From assembly GCF_003473485.1 (NCBI RefSeq), contig NC_053048.1, positions 37,692,755 to 37,756,754 on the forward strand: a DNA stretch of 64,000 nt, in the 5' to 3' direction. Source of the stretch: Medicago truncatula. Its lineage: Eukaryota; Streptophyta; Magnoliopsida; Fabales; Fabaceae. The position numbers and the translations under genes were made by a program. The stretch's first letter is position 1; each line of letters starts with the position of its first letter. The notes under the pieces were generated by a model, which saw only the letters and a program-made list of their open reading frames with translations, ran no database searches and had not been told where the DNA came from. Below, in pieces: positions 12,691 to 24,383 of the stretch.

Positions 12691-12780
12691 GAAATGATAT
12701 TTGAACAACCATTTTTTACAACTTTTGTGACAACTTTCTCTCTCATACTCACATTATCTTTTTACTTTCTCTCTCTCTCT
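12691..12780. repeat. Partial copy of the 12482 MITE
   Basis: Starts GAGAAATGATATTTGAACAA as in the neighbouring element and keeps the CT-rich half. The opposite end is missing, so it is a half-element or a rearranged tandem copy. Confidence 0.55.
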
Positions 12781-13518
12781 ATTGCTTTGATTTTTGTGTC
12801 AATACCTCAACTCCAATGTTTTTGCTAGTCTGGCGGAATTATAGGTGTTTGGTGTTATTGGTTTGTGATAGGTTTTGACATTGGGTTCAGTCTTCCTGTG
12901 AAAGGACATTTTACAAATAGTGACTCTTTATGTCATGAGTGATCACTACTTCGTGGTATTAATCCAATTGCAGTGCTATTGGTGTTCCAAATTTTCCCCT
13001 TTTTTGCTATTTGTATGGTTATCTCTTTGACTGATGACATGGGTTGCTTGGAGTTACTCATATTGGATTTTGATTAAATATTGGAGTTTGCATGGCTTGA
13101 AAATTAGAGAAGAAATGTTCCTAGGTCACTGCTTGTTACGGGAGGTGAAATATTTGCAAGCAATGTTTATATTTCAACGGAAGCTAAACATTGTTAAGTA
13201 ATGTGCAGCTTGGTTAGCTACACGTCTAATATGAGCAAAGCTAATAGAATTAAAGCTAGAATTTAGTTTGATACACTCGTTTACAAATGTCAAATTAAGG
13301 GATATGATATGAATCTAGTAGTGCCAAATGCCAACTCCAATTATGAGACGGTGCAAATGTGACTTGAACAAAATGTTAATAATTAATTAAAACACAAGTT
13401 TAGTGCACAAAGTGGTGCTACCAAGGAAAGGTTTTTTTTGGTGAACACCAATATATATTACATTACAAGCACATAATACAACACGAAACACAAGTTGCAA
13501 ATTTAACTCCAATATTCT

Positions 13519-14312
13519 CTAAAATTTTCCACGAGCAAACACCCCAAAGACAACTATTCCGAGTATTGGAACACACATTGCGGTGATTGAATTGTGCGAT
13601 TTAAGATGCATCAAAATAGCCCAGAAGATAAACACAACCCTCTGCACTCGGACGAAGGGTACACCAACAAGAATCATTATAGCAACGGCCCAAACAAACG
13701 CCATAAAACCAAAAAACCTGAGTGAGGACACCCATATTGGACCACGTTGGACCTTCATAAGTAATGGCTCGATCCACATGTCAAAGAAAAGGGAACCAAA
13801 TAAAATGGTCAAGACTACAACAAATGAAACATATTGTGCAATTTCCTCACGTTTGTGCTTAAATTTAGGATATGATCTTGGCATGGTTTCCTTGTACTTA
13901 TATGGATAATTACTACTAGTGGAGTTGTGTTGCAATTGTGAAGTTATTTTTCCATCCTTGGCTAATGGTTGTTTAAATTTGAAGTCAAGAAAGGGTTCAT
14001 TGTTATGTAGAGACATCTTCTTGTTCCATGTAATGCTGTTTATTTGCCCCTCTTTATTAACGCAAATATGGAACTTCAAATGGTATGTTGTAGGACACTC
14101 TACAAAGAGAACATTCTGCGGTGTATAGAAAGTTAGAAGGAGGATTAGAAAACTCATACAAAGAAATAAGTTGAGCAAATTACCTGGAATTTGGGAGGCT
14201 CCAAACCAAAATGAATCCTTCTACTATTACCCTTAGAAAGACAGATATAAAAAACTTCAATGAGTCCTTGGTTTTGTAGTTCTCCTCGTTTAAAAGATGT
14301 TTGGATCAAATT
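13519..14312 (-). CDS. Two-helix membrane protein, family member A (partial 5' end)
   Basis: Two exons are visible: 14312-14184 and 14115-13519, joined in phase 0 (CAG|GTAATT donor, ACCGCAG acceptor). The first begins at a splice acceptor (TTGCAG|AATTTG), and no upstream start exon was identified, so the N-terminus is missing from this model. The visible product is 241 residues. A soluble part contains SKGNSRRIHFGLEPPKF and VECPTTYHLKFHICVNK. It is followed by a conserved KHKREEIAQYVSFVVVLTIL stretch and two or three hydrophobic helices ending GVPFVRVQRVVFIFWAILMH. The C-terminal half matches gene C (28931-29556), and the first exon matches the B fragment (20028-20282). The family is unknown to me. 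It has no known enzymatic motif and probably sits in a membrane. Confidence 0.6.
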
Positions 14313-15090
14313 CTGCAACTTAAGAATTAAAAATAAATTACACTTTAATGGTTGAAACACATGTTTCAATATAAGAAAAGAGAAGGATATCCATCTCTTG
14401 AAAGTTGCTCATTGGGATATGAGTACATGAAACTTAGAGATGATATTTAGCTTCGATGAGTAGTGGAACTAGTACAGATAGTAAAATCTTAGATTTTATG
14501 AGTCAATTTCAAACATAAAGTCTAACAAATTGGGGGGTTTTGTCTAATTATTTTATCTATTGGTGGGGTGATCTTAAATTAGTTTTCACAAGAATTGACC
14601 GGGAGGTCATTCTAGAAGACATTGTTAGGAATGGATTTGACTCTTCATAATTATGAGTTGATAACAATCATTATCATATATTTTAATTATTGTTATTATT
14701 GATATTTTGCTTATTTTTATATCAAAGTATTTATTAAAACGAGAAAACACAACATTTGAATATTTTTCTTGTCATCATTATTTATTTTCAAAGTCATCGA
14801 TATTAAGATATTCTCTCTTTGATTGCACATATTTTGGCACCAATTTTGAGATGTTTCTAAAATATGTTGTTGTGATAATTTCTATTTTTGATATGTTGTA
14901 ATGCATGGTTTTAAAATTTGTGTTTCTTGAAGATTTTGATTAGGATTTGGATTAGTATTTACTTATGATTATAAGTAGTAAATGTTTAATTGAGTTTTAA
15001 TTGTACTAATTTTGACACAAGTTTCAATATGTTGTGAAATATGATTTTAGAGACGTTTTGAGAATTTTGTTTTAAGAATCACGATTATAA

Positions 15091-17160
15091 TGATGATGAC
15101 TTAGTTGCATCTAGTATGTGATCACAATTAGATAGAGTTACCCGTTAAATGAAGCCGCCCTATGGAAAGACCGCCATTAAGAGGAGATGGTTATCAACAA
15201 GACTTAAACTTCCTTTGAGAATGTTTTACGTTTTGTTTTGAGTCGAGAGAAAAGAGCTATCCGTTAGATGGAGCTACCACTAAGGGAAAGACCACTCTTT
15301 ATAGGAAAGATCTATCAACTGTTGGAACAAAATGTGTTTAAAATTAACCCTTGAGAGTTTTGATGATAACAAGGTATTAAAAATTGTCAATTGGATATGC
15401 TAATATTTGTTCAAGTGTACAGGACTATAGACAAAATTTGATATCTTAAAAGGTCTTTGAAGAACAATAAAGAGCAAATGAATCAACAAAAAGGAAGCTT
15501 AAAGCGTTTGAAGAAAACTGCTCCTGAAGACAAAGTGCTCCTGAAGTGGTGAAGCCATCAGAAGCACGTTCATCAGAAGCTGCAGTTCATCAGGAGATGC
15601 AACTTAAAGCTTCAAAGGTTGTTCAACGGATTTAATCTCGTCTAAGTATTGCAGAAGATTGGAAAAGTGAAGCAACAACTATTTTGAAAGGATTTGAAGG
15701 CATTGGATGCTTATTCTTCAAAGAGCGTTGACAAAATACAATTGTACGAAGTGTACAACCACTACCTCCACTACTCTGTTTTTGTCTCTGCTACAAGACA
15801 AGAAAAACAGCTCTGCCTGCAACAATGTTCCCTCACAATGGAAATGCATTTGAAATTGATCCTTCATAGGACAATAACTATATCAGGCAAAAGATCACTG
15901 GTGATTGATCAAAGCTTCAAACGACTCTATTTTGAATGCGCTGGCAATTCACAATGTATCTTTCACACCTCCATATAAAGGAGTGAAGACTCAGAGTTAC
16001 ATACAGAACAGTACCAAGAACTAAAAGTGCTGAAACTCTACTGAAATTGTTCTGCATTCAAAAGTTCACTTAGAATTTCTTATCAACTTTCATATCTTAG
16101 ATATTCTAAAGTCTTAAGATAATAATGATGATGACTTAGTTGCATCTATGTGATCACAATTAGATAGAGTTACCTGTTAAATGAAGTCGCCCTATGGAAA
16201 GACCGCCATTAAGAGGAGATGGCTATCAACAAGACTTAAACTTCCTTTGAGAATGTTTTACGTTTTTTTTTTTAGTCGAGAGAAAAGAGCTATCTGTTAG
16301 ATGGAGCTACCACTAAGGGAAAGACCACTCTTTATAGGAAAGATCTATCAACTGTTGGAACAAAATGTATTTAACATTAACCCTTGAGAGTTTTGATGAT
16401 AACAAGGTATTAAAAATTGTCAATTGAACATGTTAATATTTGTTCAAATGTACAGGACTATAGACAAAATTTGATATCTTAAAAGGTCTTTGAAGAACAA
16501 AAAAGAGCAAATGAGTCAACAAAAAGGAAGCTTAAAACGTCTGAAGAAAACTGCTCCTGAAGACAAAGTGCTCCTGAAGTGGTGACGTCATCAGAAGCAA
16601 GTTCATCAGAAGCTGCAGTTCATCAGGAGATGCAACTTAAAGCTTCAAAGGTTGTTCAACGGATTTAATCTCGTCTAAGTATTGTAGAAGATTGGAAAAG
16701 TGAAGCAACAACTATTTTGAAAGGATTTGAAGGCATTGGATGCTTGTTCCTCAAAGAGCGTTGACAAAGTACAATTGTACGAAGTGTACAACCACTACCT
16801 CCACTACTTTGTTTTTGTCTCAGCTACAAGACAAGAAAAACAGCTATGCCTGCAACAATGTTCCCTCAGAATGGGAATGCATTTGAAATTGATCCTTCAT
16901 AGGACAATAACTATATCAGGCAAAAGATCATTGGTGATTGATCAAAGCTTCAAACGACTCTATTTTGAATGTGTTGGCAATTCACAATGTCTCTTTCACA
17001 CCTCTATATAAAGGAGTGAAGACTCAGAGTTACTTATAGAACAATACCAATAATTAAAAGTGCTGAAACTCTACTGAAATTGTTCTGCATTCAAAAGTTC
17101 ACTTAGAATTTTTTTATCAACTTTCATATCTTAGATATTCTAGAGTCTTAAGAGTCTGTA
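15091..17160. repeat. Tandem duplication, about 1,035-base unit
   Basis: The unit beginning TGATGATGACTTAGTTGCAT at 15091 recurs at 16126 and stays highly similar to about 17160. The unit contains 230 bases of DNA left of the LTR plus the first 790 or so bases of the LTR, so the duplication happened after the LTR inserted. Frames 15694-15978 and 16727-17011 are the same non-coding segment in each copy, not genes. Confidence 0.9.
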
Positions 17161-17454
17161 TCTGATTTGTATTGTGAACACCACTGATTGTATATCAAGT
17201 GTTCAACCTCAAACATTTTTCTTGTGTTACTGTTTGAATCGAGAAGTCTTTTGCAGTTGTGCTTGAGCAATAGAAGTCTCTTGATTGTGTTCAGGAGCAT
17301 AGGAAGTCTCTTGCAGTTGTGCTTGAGCAATTTGAAGTCTCTTGCTAGTTTTAGCAGTGAGCAGTTGTAATCAGATATTACATAGTGAACTCTCCTTGGA
17401 AGTGCAAGGGGGACAGGACTGACTTCCAGTTTGTGGAAGGAACCTATATAAATT

Positions 17455-17533
<79 letters not shown>

Positions 17534-17667
17534 TTTATCCGTTGCATCTAGTTCTGAACATCACTTCAGACGTAGAACTCTATCTGCTTCTAATCAGTGT
17601 ATTCAACTTAGGAGAAAAAGAAAACACAACTCAACCCCCCCTCCTCCTTGTGTTTTTCTCACCTTCA
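15320..17667 (+). mobile_element. Solo LTR with 5-bp target-site duplication, internally duplicated
   Basis: The sequence starts TGTTGGAACAAAATG, ends CTCACCTTCA and is flanked by TCAAC at 15315-15319 and 17668-17672, the TG...CA plus 5-base pattern of LTR elements. No gag or pol sequence is present, so this is a solo LTR. A promoter-like TATATAAA lies inside. The apparent 2.35 kb length includes the tandem duplication; the original was about 1.3 kb. A C-rich tract near 17633 before the end resembles copia-type LTRs of legumes, but the lineage is inference. Confidence 0.8.
17456..17532. repeat. (CT)n-(GT)n microsatellite
   Basis: About 30 CT units run directly into about 7-8 GT units within the solo LTR. 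This creates an artificial Ser-Leu frame that is not a gene. Confidence 0.95.
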
Positions 17668-18254
17668 TCAACAAGATGGAGCTAGTTTTCGGGTTACTCA
17701 TTTGATTATTTTCACTAAATTGAGATTTTTTAAAGATTTTTATTATGATTTTCATCAATACTTCTTTTAAAGACTTGTCATCTTATTTTCAACCTCTTTA
17801 CAATATTGGACAATTCTTTCTTATTTAATACAAATCAGTCGAACTATCCAACACCCTTATTAAAAGTATATCGATTTAGTTAAGGTTTTTAGGCGTCAAT
17901 TATAAATAAAATTCATTATATTCAACCATATTTATTATTTTGTTCTAAAAATGTTCTTATTTATCTGAGAATTTATTGGAGAGTCCGGAAAAGTCGGAGG
18001 CAACAATATGTCAATACTTCAGCCGCAAAAATACTTCTCTTGATGTCAATTATATTTGATGATGTTTTTTTCATTTTATGTGTAAATTTACTGTTTACAT
18101 AGCAAGAGCGTGAATGTGAGTCACATTTTGTTTTTTCTTCAAAAATATGTGAGTCACAATTTTTGTCTTATTTTTAAATATATGAGTCACAATGTTAATG
18201 TAGTTTCGGAGCATATTTTTTTAAGTTGTTCTCAACATGCAGTAATAATAACTA

Positions 18255-18650
18255 GGGTTAATATGTTTTTCGTTCATATAAAAAAATTTATTTGAAGTTT
18301 TAGTTCTTATAAAAGAAATTCATCAATTTTTTACCCCTAAAAATTTTTCTACCCTCAATTATGGTTCTGTTTTTAAATCAAATCATGTGTATACTTTACA
18401 TTTTTGAATGAATTTTTATCGAGATATTTATGATATTCGCAAAAAAAAATTAATTTTTTAACATGATATTAATTAAATATGAAGTTTTAAGCGGTAAAAA
18501 TTCAAATTTAATTCATCACTTGATAAAAACAATTTAACTTTTGCAAGAGAGATTTCTATAACGTTCTAAACATTGTGACAGAATTATTTTGAGGGAATAA
18601 AGATTTACGAAAAGTTTTACCGGGACTAAACTTTTATTTAATGTTTGTCC
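18255..18650. repeat. Degenerate inverted-repeat element
   Basis: The left end GGGTTAATATGTTTTTCGTT and the right end near ACCGGGACTAAACTTTTATT are weak reverse complements. It resembles the common legume element whose ends appear at 9899 and 22961. Ends are approximate. Confidence 0.4.
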
Positions 18651-18758
18651 ATGAAGCTTGTCGAATTATGAAGTATTAGTTCGTGCACATGTCATGATTA
18701 AAATTTTGGGTTGTGACAATGGTAACAGTAAAAATCCACCCCAAAAAATGGTAATAAT

Positions 18759-19972
18759 CTCTGAAGCCCCGATACTACAAAAATGGTGAAGTATCGTATC
18801 CGACACGTATTCGATACCGATACGCCCCGATACGTTCCGATACGGGTATCGAAAAAGTATCGGGCAATTAATATTTATTTTTTTGAAAAACAATGACTGA
18901 TACGTGTCGGATACGTCCCGATACGCGTATCGGAGAAGTATCAGACAATTAATATTTATTTTTTGAAGGAAAAAAATGACTGATACGTGTCGGATACGAC
19001 TAACTAACTTGTACTCCGACACAGCTTACTTATACTCCGACACCTATCAAGTCTGGCAGCGCTATCAAAATCATATTGTCTCTTCTAATCTAAAAAAATA
19101 GGGTTTCTCGTCACCACATAGCAATAGCTATTCTCTCTTCTAACCATTACCACCGATTGAATTCTACTATGTTTCTCTTCTCTCGATGTTATGTTTCTTC
19201 TGCCGTTTGTTTTCGATATAAATTAGTGTTAACTGTTAAATAGTCAACATTAGACAAAGATGTTCTTTTTTTTATAGTACTTATGATGTTCTCTTTGGAT
19301 GGTACTAATGATGTTTAGCTATATTCTATCTAATTTGTGCGGAAAAAACATGTAATTGTCACTTGTTTTGATCATTTTCATTAATGTGAATGTTTGTTTA
19401 TCATCATTTTTAGTTATGTTTATACATTGTGCACTTATACTATTAATTTTAAATTTAATTTTGGTTTATTGATGTGTTTAACCCTTGCAATTAGGCGGCA
19501 TTTAAAAATTCGTCCCTGTAATTGCTAATCCTGGCATTTTAACCCTGCAATTGTTAATCGTTTAAAATTTGGTCCTTGGACCAAATTAATCACTGCCACG
19601 TCACTAATTTGATGACGTGGCAATCACTGTTACACATGAAATTCCAATTTTGCCCTTAAGAAGAGGACAAAATATTGAAGAAAGAATTGGAAACCCAGGG
19701 GTAAATTTGGAATTTCATGTGGCGTGGCAGTGATTAAGTGGGGAGAGGGACGAAATTTTAAATGATTAACAATTGCAGGGTTAAAATGCCAGGATTAGCA
19801 ATTACAGGGACGAATTTTTAAATGCCGCCTAATTGCAAGGGCTAAACACATCAATAAGCCTTTAATTTTTTAATAACGTATTGATGCCGTATCGTATCGG
19901 GAATTTTGAAAATTTTCCCGTATCGCTGTATCGGTATCGTATCGGTATCGTGTCAGGTATCGGGGCTTCATA
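18759..19972. mobile_element. Mutator-like non-autonomous element with 9-bp duplication
   Basis: The inverted termini TGAAGCCCCGATAC and GTATCGGGGCTTCA lie next to GGTAATAAT at 18750-18758 and 19973-19981, a 9-base duplication as made by Mutator-like transposases. The ends contain iterated GATACG/CGTATCGG motifs. No transposase is encoded; the minus-strand frame at 18666-19022 is the repeat itself. It sits in what was the intron or 3' part of the B gene fragment, and a second element (19463-19860) lies inside it. Confidence 0.8.
19463..19860. mobile_element. Nested Mutator-like MITE, 398 bases
   Basis: Termini of about 100 bases are near-perfect reverse complements, starting GGTTTATTGATGTGTTTA and ending TAAACACATCAATAAGCC. 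They are flanked by TTTAATTTT at 19454-19462 and 19861-19869, again 9 bases. It is inside the larger element 18759-19972 and is therefore the younger insertion. Confidence 0.88.
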
Positions 19973-20027
19973 GGTAATAATGAATCTAGAATGAGAACTC
20001 ATACAAAGCAATAAGTTGGCAACCTAC

Positions 20028-20282
20028 CAGGATATTGGAAGGCCTCAAACCAGAATGAATGGCCTTAATATTTCCTCCACTTGAACCCTTATTTTGTATA
20101 AGAACATCATCATCAATTTGCTTGCACAGAAGATATTCAATTTTGCTTCCTAAATTTTGAAGTTCATCCAAACAGAGGATTCGCTGGTTCACAACAGCTC
20201 CAAATATTTTCAGCTCATCAATTAAAGTCTTTATGCTCTCACAAAAAAATTTAGTCTCTATTTCCATCTTATCAAATTTCCC
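20028..20282 (-). pseudogene. Exon fragment of the membrane protein family, member B
   Basis: An 85-codon exon lies between a splice acceptor (AACAG|GGGAAATTT) and a donor (CCTG|GTAGGT). It encodes KFDKMEIETKFFCESIKTL and ends IHSGLRPSNIL, matching the exon-1 end of gene A in sequence and splice position. The intron sequence right after the donor also matches A. The next exon, which should carry the helices, is absent. Instead the DNA at 19981 runs into the Mutator-like element. Upstream, 20430-20720 resembles the first exon and intron of gene C (29390-29560), but no clean start codon is visible. The most likely reading is a gene truncated by transposon insertion or deletion, on the opposite strand to gene 1 and head-to-head with it. 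Confidence 0.6.
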
Positions 20283-21631
20283 CTGTTATCCATAAAAAAG
20301 AAATGCGTACATGTTGCACAGATTCAGCTTTATTTTATGTATCACTCCACAATTACAATAGTCAAGAATAATATATAAACATCCTAAGCTAGATTATGCT
20401 ACATCCTATATTGTTAGGGTTTATGAAAAGATTCACATAGCAGTTTCATAAATTTCAACATAAAAACTAGTAAAAATAAACATATAAAATTTCTACAGAA
20501 TCTTTAAAAGGTTGATGGTTTTATTATATTTTTTACATAGAGAAGAGAATAGGGAACTGGAATGGATGTGAATAATTTATCGTACCTAACAATCTTGAAC
20601 GAAGCTATTGAATAAGATGAATCTTAGAATGTTGATTTGAGGATGAAGCTGTGAGATTCCAAATATATTTGTCAGGTCAACTCAAGATGTCGTCTTCAAA
20701 CTTTTCCTGGGTTTTTGGAAGGGATATTAGAAGATGAAATATAGTAAAGGATTATGGATGATACATGGTCTTAAATTAGTGTGAAAACAAACAAGTAAGT
20801 CTCTTGTTTCAGTGTGAAAAACAAACTATTAAGAACACTAAAGTCAGTCAGCATGTAGAGAGGGAAATTTCGAGCAAGAGCAAAAGCAAGTACCTTTTCT
20901 TTTTGTTGATATGAAAAAAGAGATTATGAGGGACAGCAAAGATTCTGGGAAATTTACATGAAGAAACGCTTGTTCAAAAAAATAAAAGTTAGCTGAAGAA
21001 TTATAGGAAAGGAAAATGCTGATTTCCGTTGAATCCGGAATTAAAATTGTTGGGTCATAAGGGAAGCTTGAGGGACCGCCCCACAGAGGCTAACCACACT
21101 AGTAAGAGATAGGTCACACTCTTACCCAAAACCTTCCATCAATATATTTACAGGTCTTTCACTTATAAAGTGTTCAACTTTTTCCTGATGTGAGACATAT
21201 AACTCACACACAACAAAAATTACGCAAAATATTTTGCCAAGTATTGTTTAACCCCACCACGTCCACTTTTTATTTATTCTATTTCAGAAATTTCTGCGCC
21301 CCTTCGTAATTTTTTCTTCTTTTAGTATTCATTCTGAAAAGAGAAGAAACATCGCATATATTCCTTTAAGGGTGGAGGGGGAAGCGAGGAAGTTGTAGTA
21401 TTTTTTTAAACAAAAAGTTCAAGAGTACACACTGCACTGCAACAGCATGGTCATCACCACAACATTAATTAATTAATTAATTATTTACCTCGTTTTTTTA
21501 GTGTTGATATTCATGTGACTTGGCTGAAAAGAATGTTGCTATTTATTTTGCCAAGATTATTTATTCTTTATCATTGTATATCAATTCATAATATTCTAGT
21601 TTTTTTTTATACTTATAATATCTGATTACAG

Positions 21632-23292
21632 GTGATTGAATCTCCCAAACTTATTTTTGGAATTGATTTCAGCCAGAGCAATCAGTTGACAGGTTAGGCC
21701 ATATTTATAAATAGTTTTGTTGTAAACCAAGATTTTAATTTAAGCATTATGTTGGTTTCAGGAAAGTATTCGCTTATCAGACAAAGTTTGCATGACATTA
21801 GGAATGTTCCAAATTCGTGTGAAAAAGCAATATCCATTATTGGAAAAAAGTTCTCTCCATTTCTGGATGATAACTTGATTCCTTGTTTTGGATTTGGGGA
21901 TGGTATGTGTCTCTCTCGCTCTCTCTCTCTCAAATTTATCGCTCAGACGGTCACAACTCAGAAATTTGTGAATTTTTGTTCGTAATTTAAAATCAAAATG
22001 TGCTACGGCAGCATCAACAAGTGATCACGATGTCTTTAGTTTCTATCGAGACGAAAGATTTTGCAATGGACATGAAGAAATTTTGAGTCGGTATAGGGAA
22101 ATTCGTCCTAATATTCAACCTGCAGGTTATATTATATGTTGTTGTTGATTATTATAATTTTTGGAATTCATGTTATAGAGAGTGACCTAATCATACTTAT
22201 GTTTTTAACATCAGGCACTACATCCTTTGCACCTATCATTGAAATGGCTACGAAAATCGTTGATCAGAGTGGAGGCAAACACCATGTTTTGGTGATAATT
22301 TCAGATGGTCAGGTATATATTCTTTTCTCTATCCCTCCCTTATGTACATACGTACGTACGTATGTATGTATGTATGTATGAATACATGCATGGATGTATG
22401 TAGAGTTTTTTTTGAACAAATCACAAAGACCAGGAGAAATACTTGGTTAAGCACAATACTAAACATTACATGTTAGTCACACACCCTTAAAACTAAAAAA
22501 AAAAAGGATTATAGTGATTGATGTGACTATTATCTTTTAATTTTTTTGATTTATGTATATGTGAGTTTAAATTTGAGGTCTAAATGTTTGTGCCTACGTA
22601 AGACTGTCTCCAAAGATTGAATTGCTATGAAAACACAAGAGGTTAACGTGGTGGAACCTTTCCTCTCACCGTCAAAATAAGAGAGAAATATATTATCTCT
22701 CATCCAACCTTTATTTTTTTCTCTCACACATGCCAAAAAGGTTAACGTGGTGGAACCTCTCCTCTCACCGTCAAAATAAGAGAGAAACATATTATCTCTC
22801 ATCCAACCTTTATTTTTTCTCTCACACATGCCAAAAAAAAAAATGACACATTGTTTTTTTTCTCCACAAGAAATGAATCACACTCATATGCAAATCAATG
22901 CAAATACATACCACATGAATTAACATGTATAAAATAGATCATTCGCCTTTTAAAAAAATGGTTAAATATATTTTTGATTTCTATAAATATATTAACTTTT
23001 CGTTTTAATTTCTTTAAAAAAATTATTCGACTTTTAAACCTCAAAAAGTTTCACATCTTCACTTTTGATCACTACTTTTAAGTAAACTCATATGTACAAG
23101 GGAAAAGATTGGTAAACACCCTTTAAAGGGTGTACCTCCCATACACACGCTGACATGACACATTTCTAATTAAAAATTTAAAAATAAAACATAAAAAATT
23201 CATTCTCACTTCTCTTCCTCTCTAACGCAAACTCTCTCTTTTTCTCACTCAACGAGTCTCATCCTCTCTCTCACATTCAACTCTGCAGCCTC

Positions 23293-23342
<50 letters not shown>

Positions 23343-24344
23343 TCCTTGGATTAGATCCGTGGCAGTGGTACACGTAAACATTTGAAATTCTTGATCATTT
23401 CTAGTGGCAGCAGATTCAGATACAATATCCAAAAGGACCCATCTGCAACTATTCCAAATCTGATGAGTTTTCAGTTCTCATCTCTTCTCCCATGCCTGAA
23501 CGCTCCATCTCTTACATGAATTTTCAGATTTAAATCTGATGACCAGAAAAATAGTGGACGGCGGTTGGTGTGATGGACGACGGCGTCGACAGTGGTGGAG
23601 TGTGCGACGACGGTTGGTGTGTTGGATGGTGAGGAGAAGAAAGAGAAAAGAGGATGACAGTTGTTGACTGTGTTGGACAATTTTGTCCCCTTGTTTTTTT
23701 GAAATGGACAATTTTGTCCCCTTGAAGTGGTAGGATGGTGCATGCCACGTTAGGATGTATGGGTATAATTACTCTATGTATAATTCATAATCTTGAATAC
23801 ATTTAGCAGAAAAGTTTCTAATATTATAAAAATCTCTTAGAAAAAATATATTCTTTTTTAACAAAAACATGAATTAAATATGAATTATTATATTTTTGGC
23901 TGTTAAAATTTAATATTTATTTCATGTTCTGTTAAAAAATTCTAAAAAAATTTTTTTTGAAGAGATTTTAACAATATCCTACACAATTTCATTAAAAAAA
24001 TACACATGAGTTGACTTAAAAATAGAAACCAAAAGTTGAGATCGATATTTTATAAGGACTAAAAGTCAAAAGAAAATTTTAGACGCACTAAAACGAAAAA
24101 TTTATATATTTATAAGGACCAAAAACATATTTATCCTTAAAAATATAACATCCCCGTTAAATTGATTTCCATGTACATAACAAGATATATACTATACACA
24201 CAAATAAAAGTATCCATACCACATGAATTAACATATATACACTGATAAAAAAAAAAAATATATAGATTGATTAAGCGATCGCATGACAATAGCTTTGACA
24301 TAAGACAAGCTCGTCTGCGAACAAAGAGGACGTGAACATACTAC

Positions 24345-24383
<39 letters not shown>

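Noticed and set aside
15694-17011. Two nearly identical 94-codon frames
   Set aside because: They are the same LTR segment in the two tandem units; no domain and no polyprotein context.
17385-17705. 106-codon frame rich in Ser-Leu
   Set aside because: Produced by the (CT)n-(GT)n microsatellite inside the solo LTR.
18666-19022. 118-codon minus-strand frame
   Set aside because: Covers the GATACG-repeat end of the Mutator-like element; the apparent internal protein repeats come from DNA repeats.
22551-22829. 92-codon minus-strand frame with repeated residues
   Set aside because: Translation of the 99-base tandem repeat in intron 4 of gene 1.
23471-23748. Three overlapping minus-strand frames
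   Set aside because: Low-complexity translations of a GC-rich intronic insert with multiple frames open at once.
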